A stretch of DNA of 64,000 nt from Xylocopilactobacillus apicola (lineage in GTDB: Bacteria > Bacillota > Bacilli > Lactobacillales > Lactobacillaceae): contig NZ_AP026802.1 in NCBI RefSeq assembly GCF_033095985.1, positions 1,054,001 through 1,118,000 of the forward strand, given 5' to 3'. Both the position numbers and the translations under genes were made by a program. Under the pieces are notes generated by a model. It was not told where the DNA came from, searched no databases, and saw nothing but the letters and a program-made list of their open reading frames with translations. This document shows, piece after piece, positions 53,369 through 62,175 of this stretch (position 1 is the stretch's first letter; each line of letters opens with the position of its first letter).

Positions 53369-53962
53369 CTATTTATTTAGATATCCGTTAAAAACAATAC
53401 GATCATTATTGAGGTCAACGGAATCAATTTTGAAGCTTAAATCTTTATTAAATTGCACCCGTTCTAAAGCCATTACAATTTCGGTTCTCTTTGAGTTGAC
53501 CTTAACATAACGAGGCATTTTAACTTGACTCTCAATTAATTCTAAAACACGCTGAGCAGAAATGTCTAAATTGCCCATTGAAACCACTTTCGGTTTCAAC
53601 AATAAATCCTTATTTGATAAAACTGAAACATCCATAACCAGCCGAAAAGGTAACGGATGACTAAAGATTCTAATACTTCCAGTTAATTGAGCTTCATCAC
53701 TTAAAGAAAAGTTTAAATTTAGTTCTTTGGAATTTAATTGTTTTAAATATTGATTAGTCAACACTGTCAATTGTTTTTTATTCATAACCACTTTAAAACT
53801 TGGGCTATTTTTAGTAATTGAAGTCTCAATTGGATGATAAGCGGGCTTTTCAATGAAAAATCTAGTGTAAACAAAAATCGAAAAACCAACAATAATTCCA
53901 ACTAAGCCTAAAAATAGCCATTTCCAAATATTTATTTTACTGTTTTTAACTCTTTTTTTCGT
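53369..53962 (-). CDS. YpmS family (DUF2140) membrane protein with non-canonical start
   Basis: A 197-residue YpmS protein: a short basic N-terminus, a membrane helix (WLFLGLVGIIVGFSIFVY, about 15-32) and an extracytoplasmic DUF2140 domain. No ATG, GTG or TTG exists upstream of the helix: an in-frame TAA (53965-53963) is followed at once by ACG AAA AAA AGA. That ACG (53962) is five bases from AGGTGA and is the best start. The first standard codon, GTG 53791, would delete the helix. The neighbour SGNH hydrolase gene matches the ypmR-ypmS pair of B. subtilis. Function unknown. Confidence 0.75.
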   Translation of the reverse strand, partial: TKKRVKNSKINIWKWLFLGLVGIIVGFSIFVYTRFFIEKPAYHPIETSITKNSPSFKVVMNKKQLTVLTNQYLKQLNSKELNLNFSLSDEAQLTGSIRIFSHPLPFRLVMDVSVLSNKDLLLKPKVVSMGNLDISAQRVLELIESQVKMPRYVKVNSKRTEIVMALERVQFNKDLSFKIDSVDLNNDRIVFNGYLNK

Positions 53963-53967
53963 TTAAA

Positions 53968-54777
53968 TCACCTGAGCAGTCTTTTTAAATTTATTAAATC
54001 GTATAATTTATTGGCGATCAGTCCATATCCCAATCCGTTAGGATGAACGTCATCTTTAGTAGAAAGATAGCGATTAATAATTTTCCCATCAACAACTTTT
54101 TTTGCGTTTTTTCCGTTGATTAAGCCGTCAACATCTTGATAATATGCATCATCAACTTTTTTAGTGGATTCAATAGTAATTTTATTCCACTCCTTAAAAA
54201 GCTGATTTAAATCCTTTATTTGATTAAAATATAGATAAAATGGATTGTAAATTCCCAAAACTACAATCTTAGCTTTACCGTTTAGCTTACGAATTTCTTT
54301 CAATGAAGCATTGAGATTAGCTTGATAATCTTTGGCACGCGGCTCGAATTCTTTCTTTTCTAGTTTCAGAAAATTTTTCTGGATTGTATAAATTATATCA
54401 TTACCACCCATCTCCACCGTAATTAAATCAGCATTCTTCAGTGAGGTTCTGAGTTTTTGATTATTTTCAATCTTTTTTCTGACTGAACTTGAGGTCTCCC
54501 CTGTGTAGCCATAATTATTAGATTTAACTTTAACATTTTTTTCTTGTTCAAGTCGATCTTTTAAGGCACCTACAAATCCTTCATTATCGTTGGTATCCCC
54601 TATTCCGTGAGTAATTGAATCACCAACTGCAGTGTATACAATCTTTTGAGGCTGCATCTCAACTGACTTATACGACTTTGGCCTAGGAATTAACAATTCG
54701 AAAAATAAAAAAGCGAAAAAAATAATTCCGAGAAAAATTAAAATTGTTTTTACAAAATTTGTTCGCTTATTTTTCAT
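53968..54777 (-). CDS. SGNH/GDSL lipase-esterase family protein (YpmR-like)
   Basis: A 269-residue membrane-anchored SGNH hydrolase. A membrane helix (about 9-26) precedes block I YTAVGDSITHGIG (catalytic Ser), the block III MGGNDI, and block V DDVHPNGLGYG (Asp and His). The substrate is unknown; lipid or acyl groups of the envelope are plausible. ATG 54777 has no clear site but lies four bases after the degV stop, so it is translationally coupled. Confidence 0.88.
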   Translation of the reverse strand: MKNKRTNFVKTILIFLGIIFFAFLFFELLIPRPKSYKSVEMQPQKIVYTAVGDSITHGIGDTNDNEGFVGALKDRLEQEKNVKVKSNNYGYTGETSSSVRKKIENNQKLRTSLKNADLITVEMGGNDIIYTIQKNFLKLEKKEFEPRAKDYQANLNASLKEIRKLNGKAKIVVLGIYNPFYLYFNQIKDLNQLFKEWNKITIESTKKVDDAYYQDVDGLINGKNAKKVVDGKIINRYLSTKDDVHPNGLGYGLIANKLYDLINLKRLLR

Positions 54778-54781
54778 CAGT

Positions 54782-55618
54782 TTAATAATAGATAACCGCC
54801 ATTGCTTTTTCGCCCGTATGGGTTGCAATTACTGGTCCAGTTTCTGATAGAAGAATTGGTACCTCTGGGCGAATTTTATGAATTTTTTCTTCCAGTTCCT
54901 TACCATAGTCGTAAAAATCAACGTGAGAAAGTCCAACAGCGTGTAGATCAGGAATTTGGGTGAAACGATCAATTAATTCGTCGAAATATTGCTCAATTCC
55001 TTTCATACTTCGAGTTTTCTTGACAGGTACTAATTCTTGGTCTTTAAGTTGGATGATTAACTTCAAGCGGATTAAAGTCGACATCATTCCAGCTACTCGA
55101 CTAATTCTCCCTCCTTTAATCAAATTTGTTAAGGTTGGAAATGCTAAATATAGCCCAACTTCACTTTGAATTTTTTCAATAGCCGCAACGATTTCCTCCA
55201 TTGTTGCGCCTTCTTGAGCCATTTTCGCGGCTTCGAGCACCTGAAAAGATTGTGCTCGATCAGTAAAACCACTGTCGATAACGGTGACCTGTCCATGACT
55301 GATGTTAGCAGCTTCTCGAGCTACGTTAACAGTACCACTCAAAAATGCAGCCATGTGAATTGATAAAACTTCTTGGTTTTGGCTCGCGTATTTACTATAA
55401 ATACCAACAAAATCCCCTAAAGGAGGTTGACTAGTTTTGGGGAGATTAGTAGCTTCTCTCATTTTTTCAACAAATTCTAGCGGGGTAATGTCAATCCCAT
55501 CGACATAATTTTTACCATCAATCTCAATTCTTAAGGGAACAACTTCAATTTGATATTTTTCAATTTCTTCAGGGGTTAATCTTACTGATGAATCAGTAAC
55601 TATTTGAATTTTACTCAA
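54782..55618 (-). CDS. DegV family fatty-acid-binding protein (second copy)
   Basis: A 278-residue DegV/FakB protein. Landmarks are IVTDSSVRLTPEE, KTSQPPLGDF, LSIHMAAFLSGTVN, NLIKGGRISRV and VIATHTGEKAM. The start is TTG 55618 with GAGGA six bases upstream; an ATG at 55666 lies inside an inverted repeat and has no site. It begins the degV-SGNH-ypmS-ctpA-lepB gene run. Confidence 0.9.
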   Translation of the reverse strand: MSKIQIVTDSSVRLTPEEIEKYQIEVVPLRIEIDGKNYVDGIDITPLEFVEKMREATNLPKTSQPPLGDFVGIYSKYASQNQEVLSIHMAAFLSGTVNVAREAANISHGQVTVIDSGFTDRAQSFQVLEAAKMAQEGATMEEIVAAIEKIQSEVGLYLAFPTLTNLIKGGRISRVAGMMSTLIRLKLIIQLKDQELVPVKKTRSMKGIEQYFDELIDRFTQIPDLHAVGLSHVDFYDYGKELEEKIHKIRPEVPILLSETGPVIATHTGEKAMAVIYY

Positions 55619-55663
55619 GGTTTTCCTCACATTTTTCGTTTTTTTTGTTTTTAATAAATCTAC

Positions 55664-55686
55664 CATCTAGTTTTCGAAACTAGATG
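55664..55686. promoter_or_regulatory. Perfect inverted repeat in a divergent promoter region (candidate operator)
   Basis: CATCTAGTTT-TCG-AAACTAGATG is a perfect 10-bp inverted repeat between divergent degV (-) and trhA (+). It covers the -35 position of the trhA promoter. It lacks a U tail on either side, so an operator is likelier than a terminator. The regulator is unknown. Confidence 0.55.
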
Positions 55687-55687
55687 A

Positions 55688-55696
55688 TGTTATAAT
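55688..55696 (+). promoter_or_regulatory. Extended -10 promoter of trhA
   Basis: TG-T-TATAAT (55688-55696) is a full consensus extended -10 box. Transcription would begin near 55704. Confidence 0.7.
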
Positions 55697-55730
55697 AACT
55701 CTAATGATAATTTATGAAAAGGGGTTTCAA

Positions 55731-56399
55731 ATGAAAATTTCTACCACAACTAATAATAACATTCGAACTTGTCCGCAACAGCTACAACTAGATAAAGTAA
55801 CAGAATTTCTAAACGCAACTACTCATGGATTTGCGCTAGTAATGGCCATTTACGGAACAATTCTTCTAATGCATAAATCTCAGGGGAATCCCCATCTATT
55901 GTACCCTTTTTTAATTTTTGGCATCTCGTTAATCATTTTATATGCTGCGTCAACATTATTCCATAGTCTAATTTTCACACCTGCAAAAAAAGTTTTTCAA
56001 AAAATCGATCACATTAGTATATACGTTTTAATCGCGGGCTCTTATGCCCCGTTTGCTTTAGTTGCGATTGGCGGAGTAAAAGGAGCAATTCTCCTTGCAA
56101 TTATTTGTTTTATTTGCTTGGGAGGGGTGATCTATAAATTGTCTTACCTTGGGCGTTTTAAAATTTTAGAGACAATTGCCTATATTGCAATTGGTTGGAT
56201 TAGCGTTCTTTACTATCATCCGCTTTTAAGCGCTTTGGGAGCTAAGGGAGTCGGACTTTTGATCTTAGGCGGAGTAATGTATTCAGTTGGAACCATTTTT
56301 TATGGTTGGCGCAATCTCCCATTTCATCATGTTATTTGGCATCTATTTGTAATGGCGGGCAGTTTTTCGATGTTTCTTTCAGTGTATTACTATCTTTAA
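55731..56399 (+). CDS. trhA: Hemolysin III family membrane protein (TrhA/YplQ, PAQR)
   Basis: A 222-residue seven-helix PAQR protein; bacterial members affect membrane energy or lipid state. Conserved metal-site residues are in STLFHSL, DHISIYVLIAGSYAPF and PFHHVIWHLFVMAGS. ATG 55731 has AAAAGGGG six bases upstream; an ATG at 55704 is in frame but falls at the likely transcription start. Its last 68 bases overlap the convergent folA. Confidence 0.9.
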   Translation: MKISTTTNNNIRTCPQQLQLDKVTEFLNATTHGFALVMAIYGTILLMHKSQGNPHLLYPFLIFGISLIILYAASTLFHSLIFTPAKKVFQKIDHISIYVLIAGSYAPFALVAIGGVKGAILLAIICFICLGGVIYKLSYLGRFKILETIAYIAIGWISVLYYHPLLSALGAKGVGLLILGGVMYSVGTIFYGWRNLPFHHVIWHLFVMAGSFSMFLSVYYYL

Positions 56400-56880
56400 T
56401 TTTTTGAAGTACTTCAAATTTTAACGAAAACCCGCTTAAGCTTTCTAGTGATTTAGTATAGATGGTTTCAAATTTTCTTTTATCAATTTCAGGCATAATG
56501 AGATCTCCTGAAAAATGACCAGAAATTATAGTTCTGTAGATTCTTTTGGCTAGAGGAAGTGTTGCTTGGTACATTTGAACTCCGCCAATGATGAAAATAT
56601 TTTGATCTAAATTATTTGCTTGAATTAGTTGCAATTCTGATAAATTTTTAATTGTGATTACTTCAGGCAATTTTTTTTTGGTCAAAACAACGTTGGTTCG
56701 ATCTTTTAAAGGACCATTTGGTAAAGATTCAAAAGTTTTACGTCCCATGACAACTATTTGACCTGTTGTATTTTCTTTGAAATAAGCGAGGTCTTCTGGC
56801 ATCCTTGGCCACGGGAGCTGATTTGTTTTGCTATTACCAATAACTCCGTCAAGATCTTGTGCCCAAATTAGACAAATCAT
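56332..56880 (-). CDS. folA: Dihydrofolate reductase
   Basis: A 182-residue NADPH-dependent reductase regenerating tetrahydrofolate after thymidylate synthesis. Motifs: IWAQDLDGVIGNSKTNQLPWPRMPEDL, here cited in parts as IWAQDLDGVIG and LPWPRMPEDL, then MGRKTFESLP and IIGGVQMYQATLP. The DHFR fold ends near residue 162; about 20 extra residues are encoded antisense to trhA. ATG overlaps the thyA stop (ATGA). Confidence 0.95.
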   Translation of the reverse strand: MICLIWAQDLDGVIGNSKTNQLPWPRMPEDLAYFKENTTGQIVVMGRKTFESLPNGPLKDRTNVVLTKKKLPEVITIKNLSELQLIQANNLDQNIFIIGGVQMYQATLPLAKRIYRTIISGHFSGDLIMPEIDKRKFETIYTKSLESLSGFSLKFEVLQKIKDSNTLKETSKNCPPLQIDAK

Positions 56881-57827
56881 ACAGCCACCGGAGCTGCAAT
56901 TCTTTTTGCTGACTGATAATTTAAAAGCTCAATATCGTCCATTTGATACTCATCAATTTGTTTTATTGCGGGATTAATTTGAATCGTTGGTAACGGTAAA
57001 ATTGGGTTTTTAAATTGCTCTTCGAATTGATTAAAATGATTTAAATAGATGTGAACATCACCAAAAGCAATAATCAGCTCACCGACTTCAAGTCCAGTAA
57101 TTTGCGCAATTAAGCTATTAAGTAATGCATAACTTGCAATATTAAAAGGCACTCCTAAGAAAAGATCCGCTGAGCGTTGGTACAATTGTAAAGATAATTT
57201 GCCATTAGAGACGTAGAATTGATACAAGGTATGACATGGTGGTAATGCCATCTGAGGCACATCTTCTGGGTTCCAGGCACTTACAATCATTCGCCTAGAG
57301 TCTGGATGATGTTTAATTGTTTCGATTACTTCGTGGAGTTGATCTATTGTAGCTCCTTTTGAAGTTTTCCAAGCGCGCCATTGTCGACCATAAACGTTTC
57401 CTAAATCTCCATACTTATTAGCAAAATCTTGATCTTCTAAGACTTTCTGGGTGAATTTTAACATTTCTTGGTCGTAAATATTTTTAAATTCAGAGTCTTT
57501 TAGCCGTCTTTGCCCAAAATCTTTCATTTCAGGTCCAGAATAATCAGAACTTTGAACATATTTTTCAAAAGCCCACTCATCCCAAATGTGATTATTGTTT
57601 TCTAGGAGATAACGGATATTGGTATCTCCATGAATAAACCAAAGCAATTCACTTTTAATTAACCCAAATGGAACTTTCTTTGTTGTTAATAATGGAAAAC
57701 CATCTTTGAGATTAAATCGTAGTTGGGCTCCGAAAATACTTTTGGTGCCAGTTCCTGTTCGATCAGCTTTTAAATTTCCTTTTGTTAAAATTTTTTGAGC
57801 AAGCTCTAAATAAGATTTTTCAGACAT
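56877..57827 (-). CDS. thyA: Thymidylate synthase
   Basis: A 316-residue enzyme converting dUMP to dTMP with methylene-THF. The nucleophile is the Cys of ALPPCHTLYQF; DRTGTGTKSIFG, RRMIVSAWNPEDV and QLYQRSADLFLGVPFN complete the active site. ATG 57827 has AAAGGAAAATC upstream and overlaps the cca end by 8 bases. thyA-folA is the classic coupled pair. Confidence 0.97.
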   Translation of the reverse strand: MSEKSYLELAQKILTKGNLKADRTGTGTKSIFGAQLRFNLKDGFPLLTTKKVPFGLIKSELLWFIHGDTNIRYLLENNNHIWDEWAFEKYVQSSDYSGPEMKDFGQRRLKDSEFKNIYDQEMLKFTQKVLEDQDFANKYGDLGNVYGRQWRAWKTSKGATIDQLHEVIETIKHHPDSRRMIVSAWNPEDVPQMALPPCHTLYQFYVSNGKLSLQLYQRSADLFLGVPFNIASYALLNSLIAQITGLEVGELIIAFGDVHIYLNHFNQFEEQFKNPILPLPTIQINPAIKQIDEYQMDDIELLNYQSAKRIAAPVAV

Positions 57828-59037
57828 GATTTTCCTTTACAAAATCAATGATCTGTTGATGATCATTGATTAATTCTCCTTTTAATACTTTACTTTCAAT
57901 TAATTTTATCATTTTTCCTAAATCAACACCGGGAGTAAAATTAGCCTCTTGAATTAAGTCGCTGCCTGAAACAGCTAAATCTTTTAGTTGATGAATCGGT
58001 AAGGAGTCATAATTTGTAATCAAATCAGGCAACTGTAATTCAGCAAATTTTCTTAAAATAAAGATCCCATTAATAATATTTTCCCGTAATAATCCATAAA
58101 AGAGGTGGTAATCTCGTTGTCCTTTTTCGTAATTTTTGCAAAACAGTAAAATTTCTTGGACATTTTTAATGACTGAATTTGAAGTTTTCCATTTGGCAAG
58201 AACCTTTGAAATCTGGTTTTGGGGCAGAATTTCAAAGTAAAACAAGGTTGCCCAAATCAATTCTTCGTTTGGAAAATGCACATTTTTGTACGTTGACTTT
58301 AAAAGCCTTACCAATTTTAAAGGATCTATACTTGGCATAAATTCAGCGATATTTGTTTCTTCAATTATCTGGATTCCTTTTTGCCATGCATTTCCTAGCA
58401 TCATTTTGATAAATTCGCTATGAATTCGTTCGATAGAAATGTTAGCAAGTAAATGAACCTTTTCTTTTAAAGCTAAGTAAGTATCTGTTTCTAACTTGAA
58501 GTCAAGCTGGCTCGTAAAACGGACGGCGCGAAATATGCGAAGTGCATCCTCTTCAAAACGTTTATAGGGATTTAACACGCAACGAATAATTTTGGCATCT
58601 AAATCATCAATCCCCCCGTAATAATCAATAATTTGCCCCGTTGGCGACATAGCTAGAGCATTGATGGTAAAATCACGCCTTTTTAAATCCTCTTGCAAAT
58701 TTCGGACAAATTGGACGTTTTCAGGGTGGCGGTGATCAAGATAATCACCATCATTTCGAAAAGTCGTAACTTCGTAGTTTTCGTGATGATAAACCACTGT
58801 AATAGTTCCATGTTGAATTCCTGTATCAAAACTATGAGGAAATATTTTTTTAACTTCCAATGGTAAAGCGTTAGTTGCAAGATCGATATCATGGATTGCA
58901 ACATTTAAAAATAAATCTCTCAGGCTCCCACCAACAAAATAAACCTCAAAGCCTGAGCTTTGAAGTTTATTCATAATTGGGACGGCTTTTTTAAACGGAG
59001 AAGGAAAATTATTTGGATCGAAATTTTTTTTATTCAT
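57820..59037 (-). CDS. cca: CCA-adding tRNA nucleotidyltransferase
   Basis: A class II nucleotidyltransferase (about 405 residues) that builds the CCA end; both tRNA genes in this window lack CCA. The motif VYFVGGSLRDLFL (G-[G/S]-x8-DxD) is followed by HDIDLATNA with catalytic Asp residues, then RRDFTINALA and EDALRIFRAVRF. ATG 59037 is six bases after AAGAG; an ATG at 59043 abuts that site. It overlaps the TPR gene end. Confidence 0.94.
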   Translation of the reverse strand: MNKKNFDPNNFPSPFKKAVPIMNKLQSSGFEVYFVGGSLRDLFLNVAIHDIDLATNALPLEVKKIFPHSFDTGIQHGTITVVYHHENYEVTTFRNDGDYLDHRHPENVQFVRNLQEDLKRRDFTINALAMSPTGQIIDYYGGIDDLDAKIIRCVLNPYKRFEEDALRIFRAVRFTSQLDFKLETDTYLALKEKVHLLANISIERIHSEFIKMMLGNAWQKGIQIIEETNIAEFMPSIDPLKLVRLLKSTYKNVHFPNEELIWATLFYFEILPQNQISKVLAKWKTSNSVIKNVQEILLFCKNYEKGQRDYHLFYGLLRENIINGIFILRKFAELQLPDLITNYDSLPIHQLKDLAVSGSDLIQEANFTPGVDLGKMIKLIESKVLKGELINDHQQIIDFVKENHV

Positions 59038-60310
59038 ACTCATCTCTTAATGCTTCAAATTCATTAGCTATTGTATCATCTGTTGGCCTTATTTTTAAAT
59101 ACAACTGCATCATTGTAAGCTGCGATTTAACATCGCGAAGTTTTCTAAAAAGATTTATTAAATCTAAAAGATAATCAGCTTGATCCTGGAATTCATTGAA
59201 AACGGAAATTAAATTTTCTTTTGCAAGCTCTAACTGATCTTTGTTTAGATATGCTTGTCCTAAAATCCATGCCAAATTAGGATCAACTCCCTCCTTGCCT
59301 GCCAAAAGATCAATAACTGCTTCGTTTTCGTTGTGTTTCAAGTAAATCAATCCCAGTTCATCTAAGGCTAAAATATTTTCAGGATCTTGTTTTAAAACTT
59401 CTTGATAACTATTAATTGCTTGGTCAAGATATCCAAGTTTAATCGCAATTTTAGCAAACTCTAAACGGATCCGGAGATCAAAAGCATCAATAGTCCAACC
59501 TTTTTGGGCGATTTCATAAGCTTTATCAAATTCATCAAGTTCTTCATAACTCTTCGCAAGAACCAAATAGGCTGGGGCATAATCTGCCGATTTTTCAAGC
59601 AATGTTTCCAGTGGTTTAATTGCTTTTTTGGGCAGATGTAATTCAAAGTAGACGCTACCTTTAGCAAATAGGTCATCATCTCGCAGAATTACGTCATTGA
59701 ATCGCTCAAAAATTTTAGCTGCAGCCTCAAAATCACCGGTGAAAGTTAAACAATTAGCTTCTCTTAAACGAATGTTTTGATTTAGGTAACTACTTATTCC
59801 CATATCTAAAAGCTTTTGATAATACTCTTTTGCCTCCAAGTAACGTGACTGGGAGTACAGTATCTCTGCCATTCCAAAAATTAAAGCACGGTTCTCAGGT
59901 GATTTTTGCAAGGCCTGATCAATTAAAGATTCACTCACTTCTTCAAGGCCAATGGTTTGATATATATCTGCTTTTTGCATCAAAACAGCCAAATATTTTT
60001 CATCGTCTTCAGGAATTTCAGCTAGTAAATTTAGTGCCCCATCTGCATCACCATTTTCATTTATTATATCAGCCAGCATAATTTTTGCGGCTGAATTTTG
60101 GGGATCTTTTTTTATCAGTGACCGGAAAATATCTGCAGCTTGTTCAAGATTACCGCTGTCGTAAAGGGTTTCTCCTAAAACAGCTAAAGTTTCAGGGTCA
60201 TCATGGATAATTGCTTTATTGACTGCACCAATAAAGGCAGGAATATCTCCCTGCCCCAGTGATGCTAAAGCTTCTTTTGAAAACTTTTGCTTAATTATTT
60301 TCTTCCTCAT
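59030..60310 (-). CDS. Tetratricopeptide repeat protein (YpiA-like)
   Basis: A 426-residue cytoplasmic all-helical protein with about ten TPR units (for example LGETLYDSGNLEQAADIF and ALDELGLIYLKHNENEAVI). Lactobacilli often have this gene between hup and cca. The role is unknown; TPR proteins act as scaffolds. ATG 60310 has a weak site; the GAGGAAG inside the first codons might serve an internal ATT start. Confidence 0.85.
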   Translation of the reverse strand: MRKKIIKQKFSKEALASLGQGDIPAFIGAVNKAIIHDDPETLAVLGETLYDSGNLEQAADIFRSLIKKDPQNSAAKIMLADIINENGDADGALNLLAEIPEDDEKYLAVLMQKADIYQTIGLEEVSESLIDQALQKSPENRALIFGMAEILYSQSRYLEAKEYYQKLLDMGISSYLNQNIRLREANCLTFTGDFEAAAKIFERFNDVILRDDDLFAKGSVYFELHLPKKAIKPLETLLEKSADYAPAYLVLAKSYEELDEFDKAYEIAQKGWTIDAFDLRIRLEFAKIAIKLGYLDQAINSYQEVLKQDPENILALDELGLIYLKHNENEAVIDLLAGKEGVDPNLAWILGQAYLNKDQLELAKENLISVFNEFQDQADYLLDLINLFRKLRDVKSQLTMMQLYLKIRPTDDTIANEFEALRDEYE

Positions 60311-60322
60311 CTTTTTTGCTTC

Positions 60323-60350
60323 AAAAAAATCCCAGCTTTTAACTGAGATT
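60323..60350 (-). terminator. hup terminator
   Basis: On the minus strand ATCTCAG pairs with CTGGGAT around TTAAAAG, followed by seven U residues. It directly follows the HU gene. Confidence 0.8.
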
Positions 60351-60361
60351 AATTCGACAAA

Positions 60362-60637
60362 CTACTTAACAGCTTCTTTTAAAGCTTTTCCTGCTTTAAA
60401 TGCAGGAACTTTACTGGCTGGAATCTGGATCTCTTCACCAGTTTGTGGGTTGCGACCAGCACGAGCAGCACGTTCTCTTACTTCAAAAGTACCAAAACCG
60501 ATAAGTTGAACTTTACCGCCTTTAGTTAAAATATCTTGAATCGTGTTGAATACTGCATCAACCGCACGAGTTGCATCCTTCTTAGTTAAATCAGTGCTTT
60601 GTGCAACTGTATCAATTAAATCTGACTTATTAGCCAT
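60362..60637 (-). CDS. hup: DNA-binding protein HU
   Basis: A 91-residue nucleoid protein. The N-terminal helices begin [13 protein letters not shown], and the DNA-gripping beta arm contains [21 protein letters not shown] and the intercalating Pro motif ([13 protein letters not shown]). ATG 60637 has GGAGG eight bases upstream; the frame's first ATG at 60652 overlaps the ribosome site. It has its own promoter and terminator. Confidence 0.97.
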   Translation of the reverse strand: MANKSDLIDTVAQSTDLTKKDATRAVDAVFNTIQDILTKGGKVQLIGFGTFEVRERAARAGRNPQTGEEIQIPASKVPAFKAGKALKEAVK

Positions 60638-60706
60638 TCGATTAACCTCCAAAAAATCAATGGAATCTGAAACACGTTGTTAATTGTCTCTTTCTTCCCG
60701 TACATC

Positions 60707-60735
60707 AATTTAGCACAAACTCTCTGATGCCGCAA
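60707..60735 (-). promoter_or_regulatory. hup promoter
   Basis: On the minus strand TTGCGG (60735-60730), a 17-base spacer and TAAATT (60712-60707) with TGC before it (extended -10). The leader to the hup ATG is about 65 bases. Confidence 0.75.
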
Positions 60736-60782
60736 GCCATTTGTTAATAATTTCACTGAATTATGAAATATACCATGAATTA

Positions 60783-62096
60783 TCAAGACCTTTCGCGAGC
60801 TTTTATTTTGACCGGAACCCCAGTAAAATCAAAGACTTTTCTCAAATAGTTGATTAAATATCTTTCATACGAAAAATGGAAAAGTTTTAGATCATTAACA
60901 AAGACAATAAACAGAGGAGGTTTGACTTCAACTTGAGTTAAATAAAATAGTTTTAGAATTTTTCCTTTGTGAGCAGCAGGCGGGGTCATCGAAATCGCGT
61001 CAAATAAAACGTCATTTAACACTGCTGAAGGAATTCTTTTGATTGAATTTGCATAAACTTCACTAACTAAAGGTAAGATAGACGAAACTCTTAAACCAGT
61101 TTGTGCCGAAATGAAAACAATTGGTGCAAAGCTCAGATAAGGAAATTCATCACGAACATATTGTTCAAATTCTTTCATTGTGTGATCATCTTTTTCGATC
61201 AAATCCCATTTGTTTACTACAATGATAATACTACGTCCCGATTCAAAAGCAATTCCCGCAACTCTTTTATCTTGTTCTCTGATTCCAGCTTTCGCATCAA
61301 TTAAAACCAAAGAAACATCAGAATCTTCAACTGCATTTTTGGCACGAATAACCGAAAATTTTTCAACAGCTTCCTGAACTTTTCCTGATCTCCTGATCCC
61401 GGCTGTGTCAATAAGTTTAAATTTTTCTCCGTCTTCAGTCTTAAGATCAAGGGAGATTGCATCGCGTGTTGTTCCAGCTTCAGAAGAAACAATTAAACGT
61501 TCATCACCAATTAATCGATTGACTAAAGAACTTTTTCCAACGTTAGGTTCTCCAATAATGCTCACATTGATTTGATCGTGATCATTTTCTGATGGGTCTT
61601 CTTGATCAGGAAGTTTTTTTGTTACTAAATCTAATAAATCACCAACTCCAGTTCCGTGGTTAGCTGAAATAGCAATCGGATCACCAAGCCCTAAATTATA
61701 AAAATCATAAGCGTTTAATCTGTACATGTCGTTATCGGCCTTATTTACCGCTAAAATTACATCTTTTTTTCTCGGCCGGAGCAATTTGCCAATTTGCGCG
61801 TCTAAATCAGTAATACCGCTTTTACTATCAGTTAGGAATATAATCAAATCTGCATCAGCTAACGCAGATTCCACTTGAGAATTGATTTCTGAATTAAAAT
61901 CACCCTTTTGGAAATTCATTCCCCCTGTATCGATAATGTTGAACTTTTTGCCATTCCAATCAGCAACACCATAATTTCGGTCTCGCGTTACTCCTGGAGT
62001 ATCTAAAACAATAGCCTGTCTTTTTCCAATAATTCGATTAAAAAGAGTTGATTTTCCAACATTGGGTCTCCCCACTATTGCAATATTTGCTTTAAT
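60783..62096 (-). CDS. der: Ribosome-associated GTPase Der (EngA)
   Basis: An essential tandem GTPase for 50S assembly (about 437 residues). Two G domains: GRPNVGKSTLFNR and DTPGVTRDR with NKAD, then GEPNVGKSSLVNR, DTAGIRR and NKWDL; a C-terminal KH-like domain follows. The frame opens at TTG 62114, but that codon lies on the ribosome site. AAGGAGG is followed after 5 bases by in-frame ATA (62099) and after 8 by ATT (62096), giving MKANIAIVGRPNVG, so a non-canonical start is likely. It follows rpsA. Confidence 0.92.
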   Translation of the reverse strand: MKANIAIVGRPNVGKSTLFNRIIGKRQAIVLDTPGVTRDRNYGVADWNGKKFNIIDTGGMNFQKGDFNSEINSQVESALADADLIIFLTDSKSGITDLDAQIGKLLRPRKKDVILAVNKADNDMYRLNAYDFYNLGLGDPIAISANHGTGVGDLLDLVTKKLPDQEDPSENDHDQINVSIIGEPNVGKSSLVNRLIGDERLIVSSEAGTTRDAISLDLKTEDGEKFKLIDTAGIRRSGKVQEAVEKFSVIRAKNAVEDSDVSLVLIDAKAGIREQDKRVAGIAFESGRSIIIVVNKWDLIEKDDHTMKEFEQYVRDEFPYLSFAPIVFISAQTGLRVSSILPLVSEVYANSIKRIPSAVLNDVLFDAISMTPPAAHKGKILKLFYLTQVEVKPPLFIVFVNDLKLFHFSYERYLINYLRKVFDFTGVPVKIKARERS

Positions 62097-62111
62097 TATC
62101 AGGACCTCCTT

Positions 62112-62144
62112 CAAATTAAAAGCGTTGAGTTTAGCTCAACGCTT
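62112..62144 (-). terminator. rpsA terminator
   Basis: A perfect 10-bp stem AAGCGTTGAG / CTCAACGCTT (62120-62129 with 62135-62144) with a 5-base loop and a T-rich tail on the minus strand. It lies immediately before the der ribosome site. Confidence 0.8.
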
Positions 62145-62175
62145 CTAATCGATTTATAAAAATGATCTTTATTTT

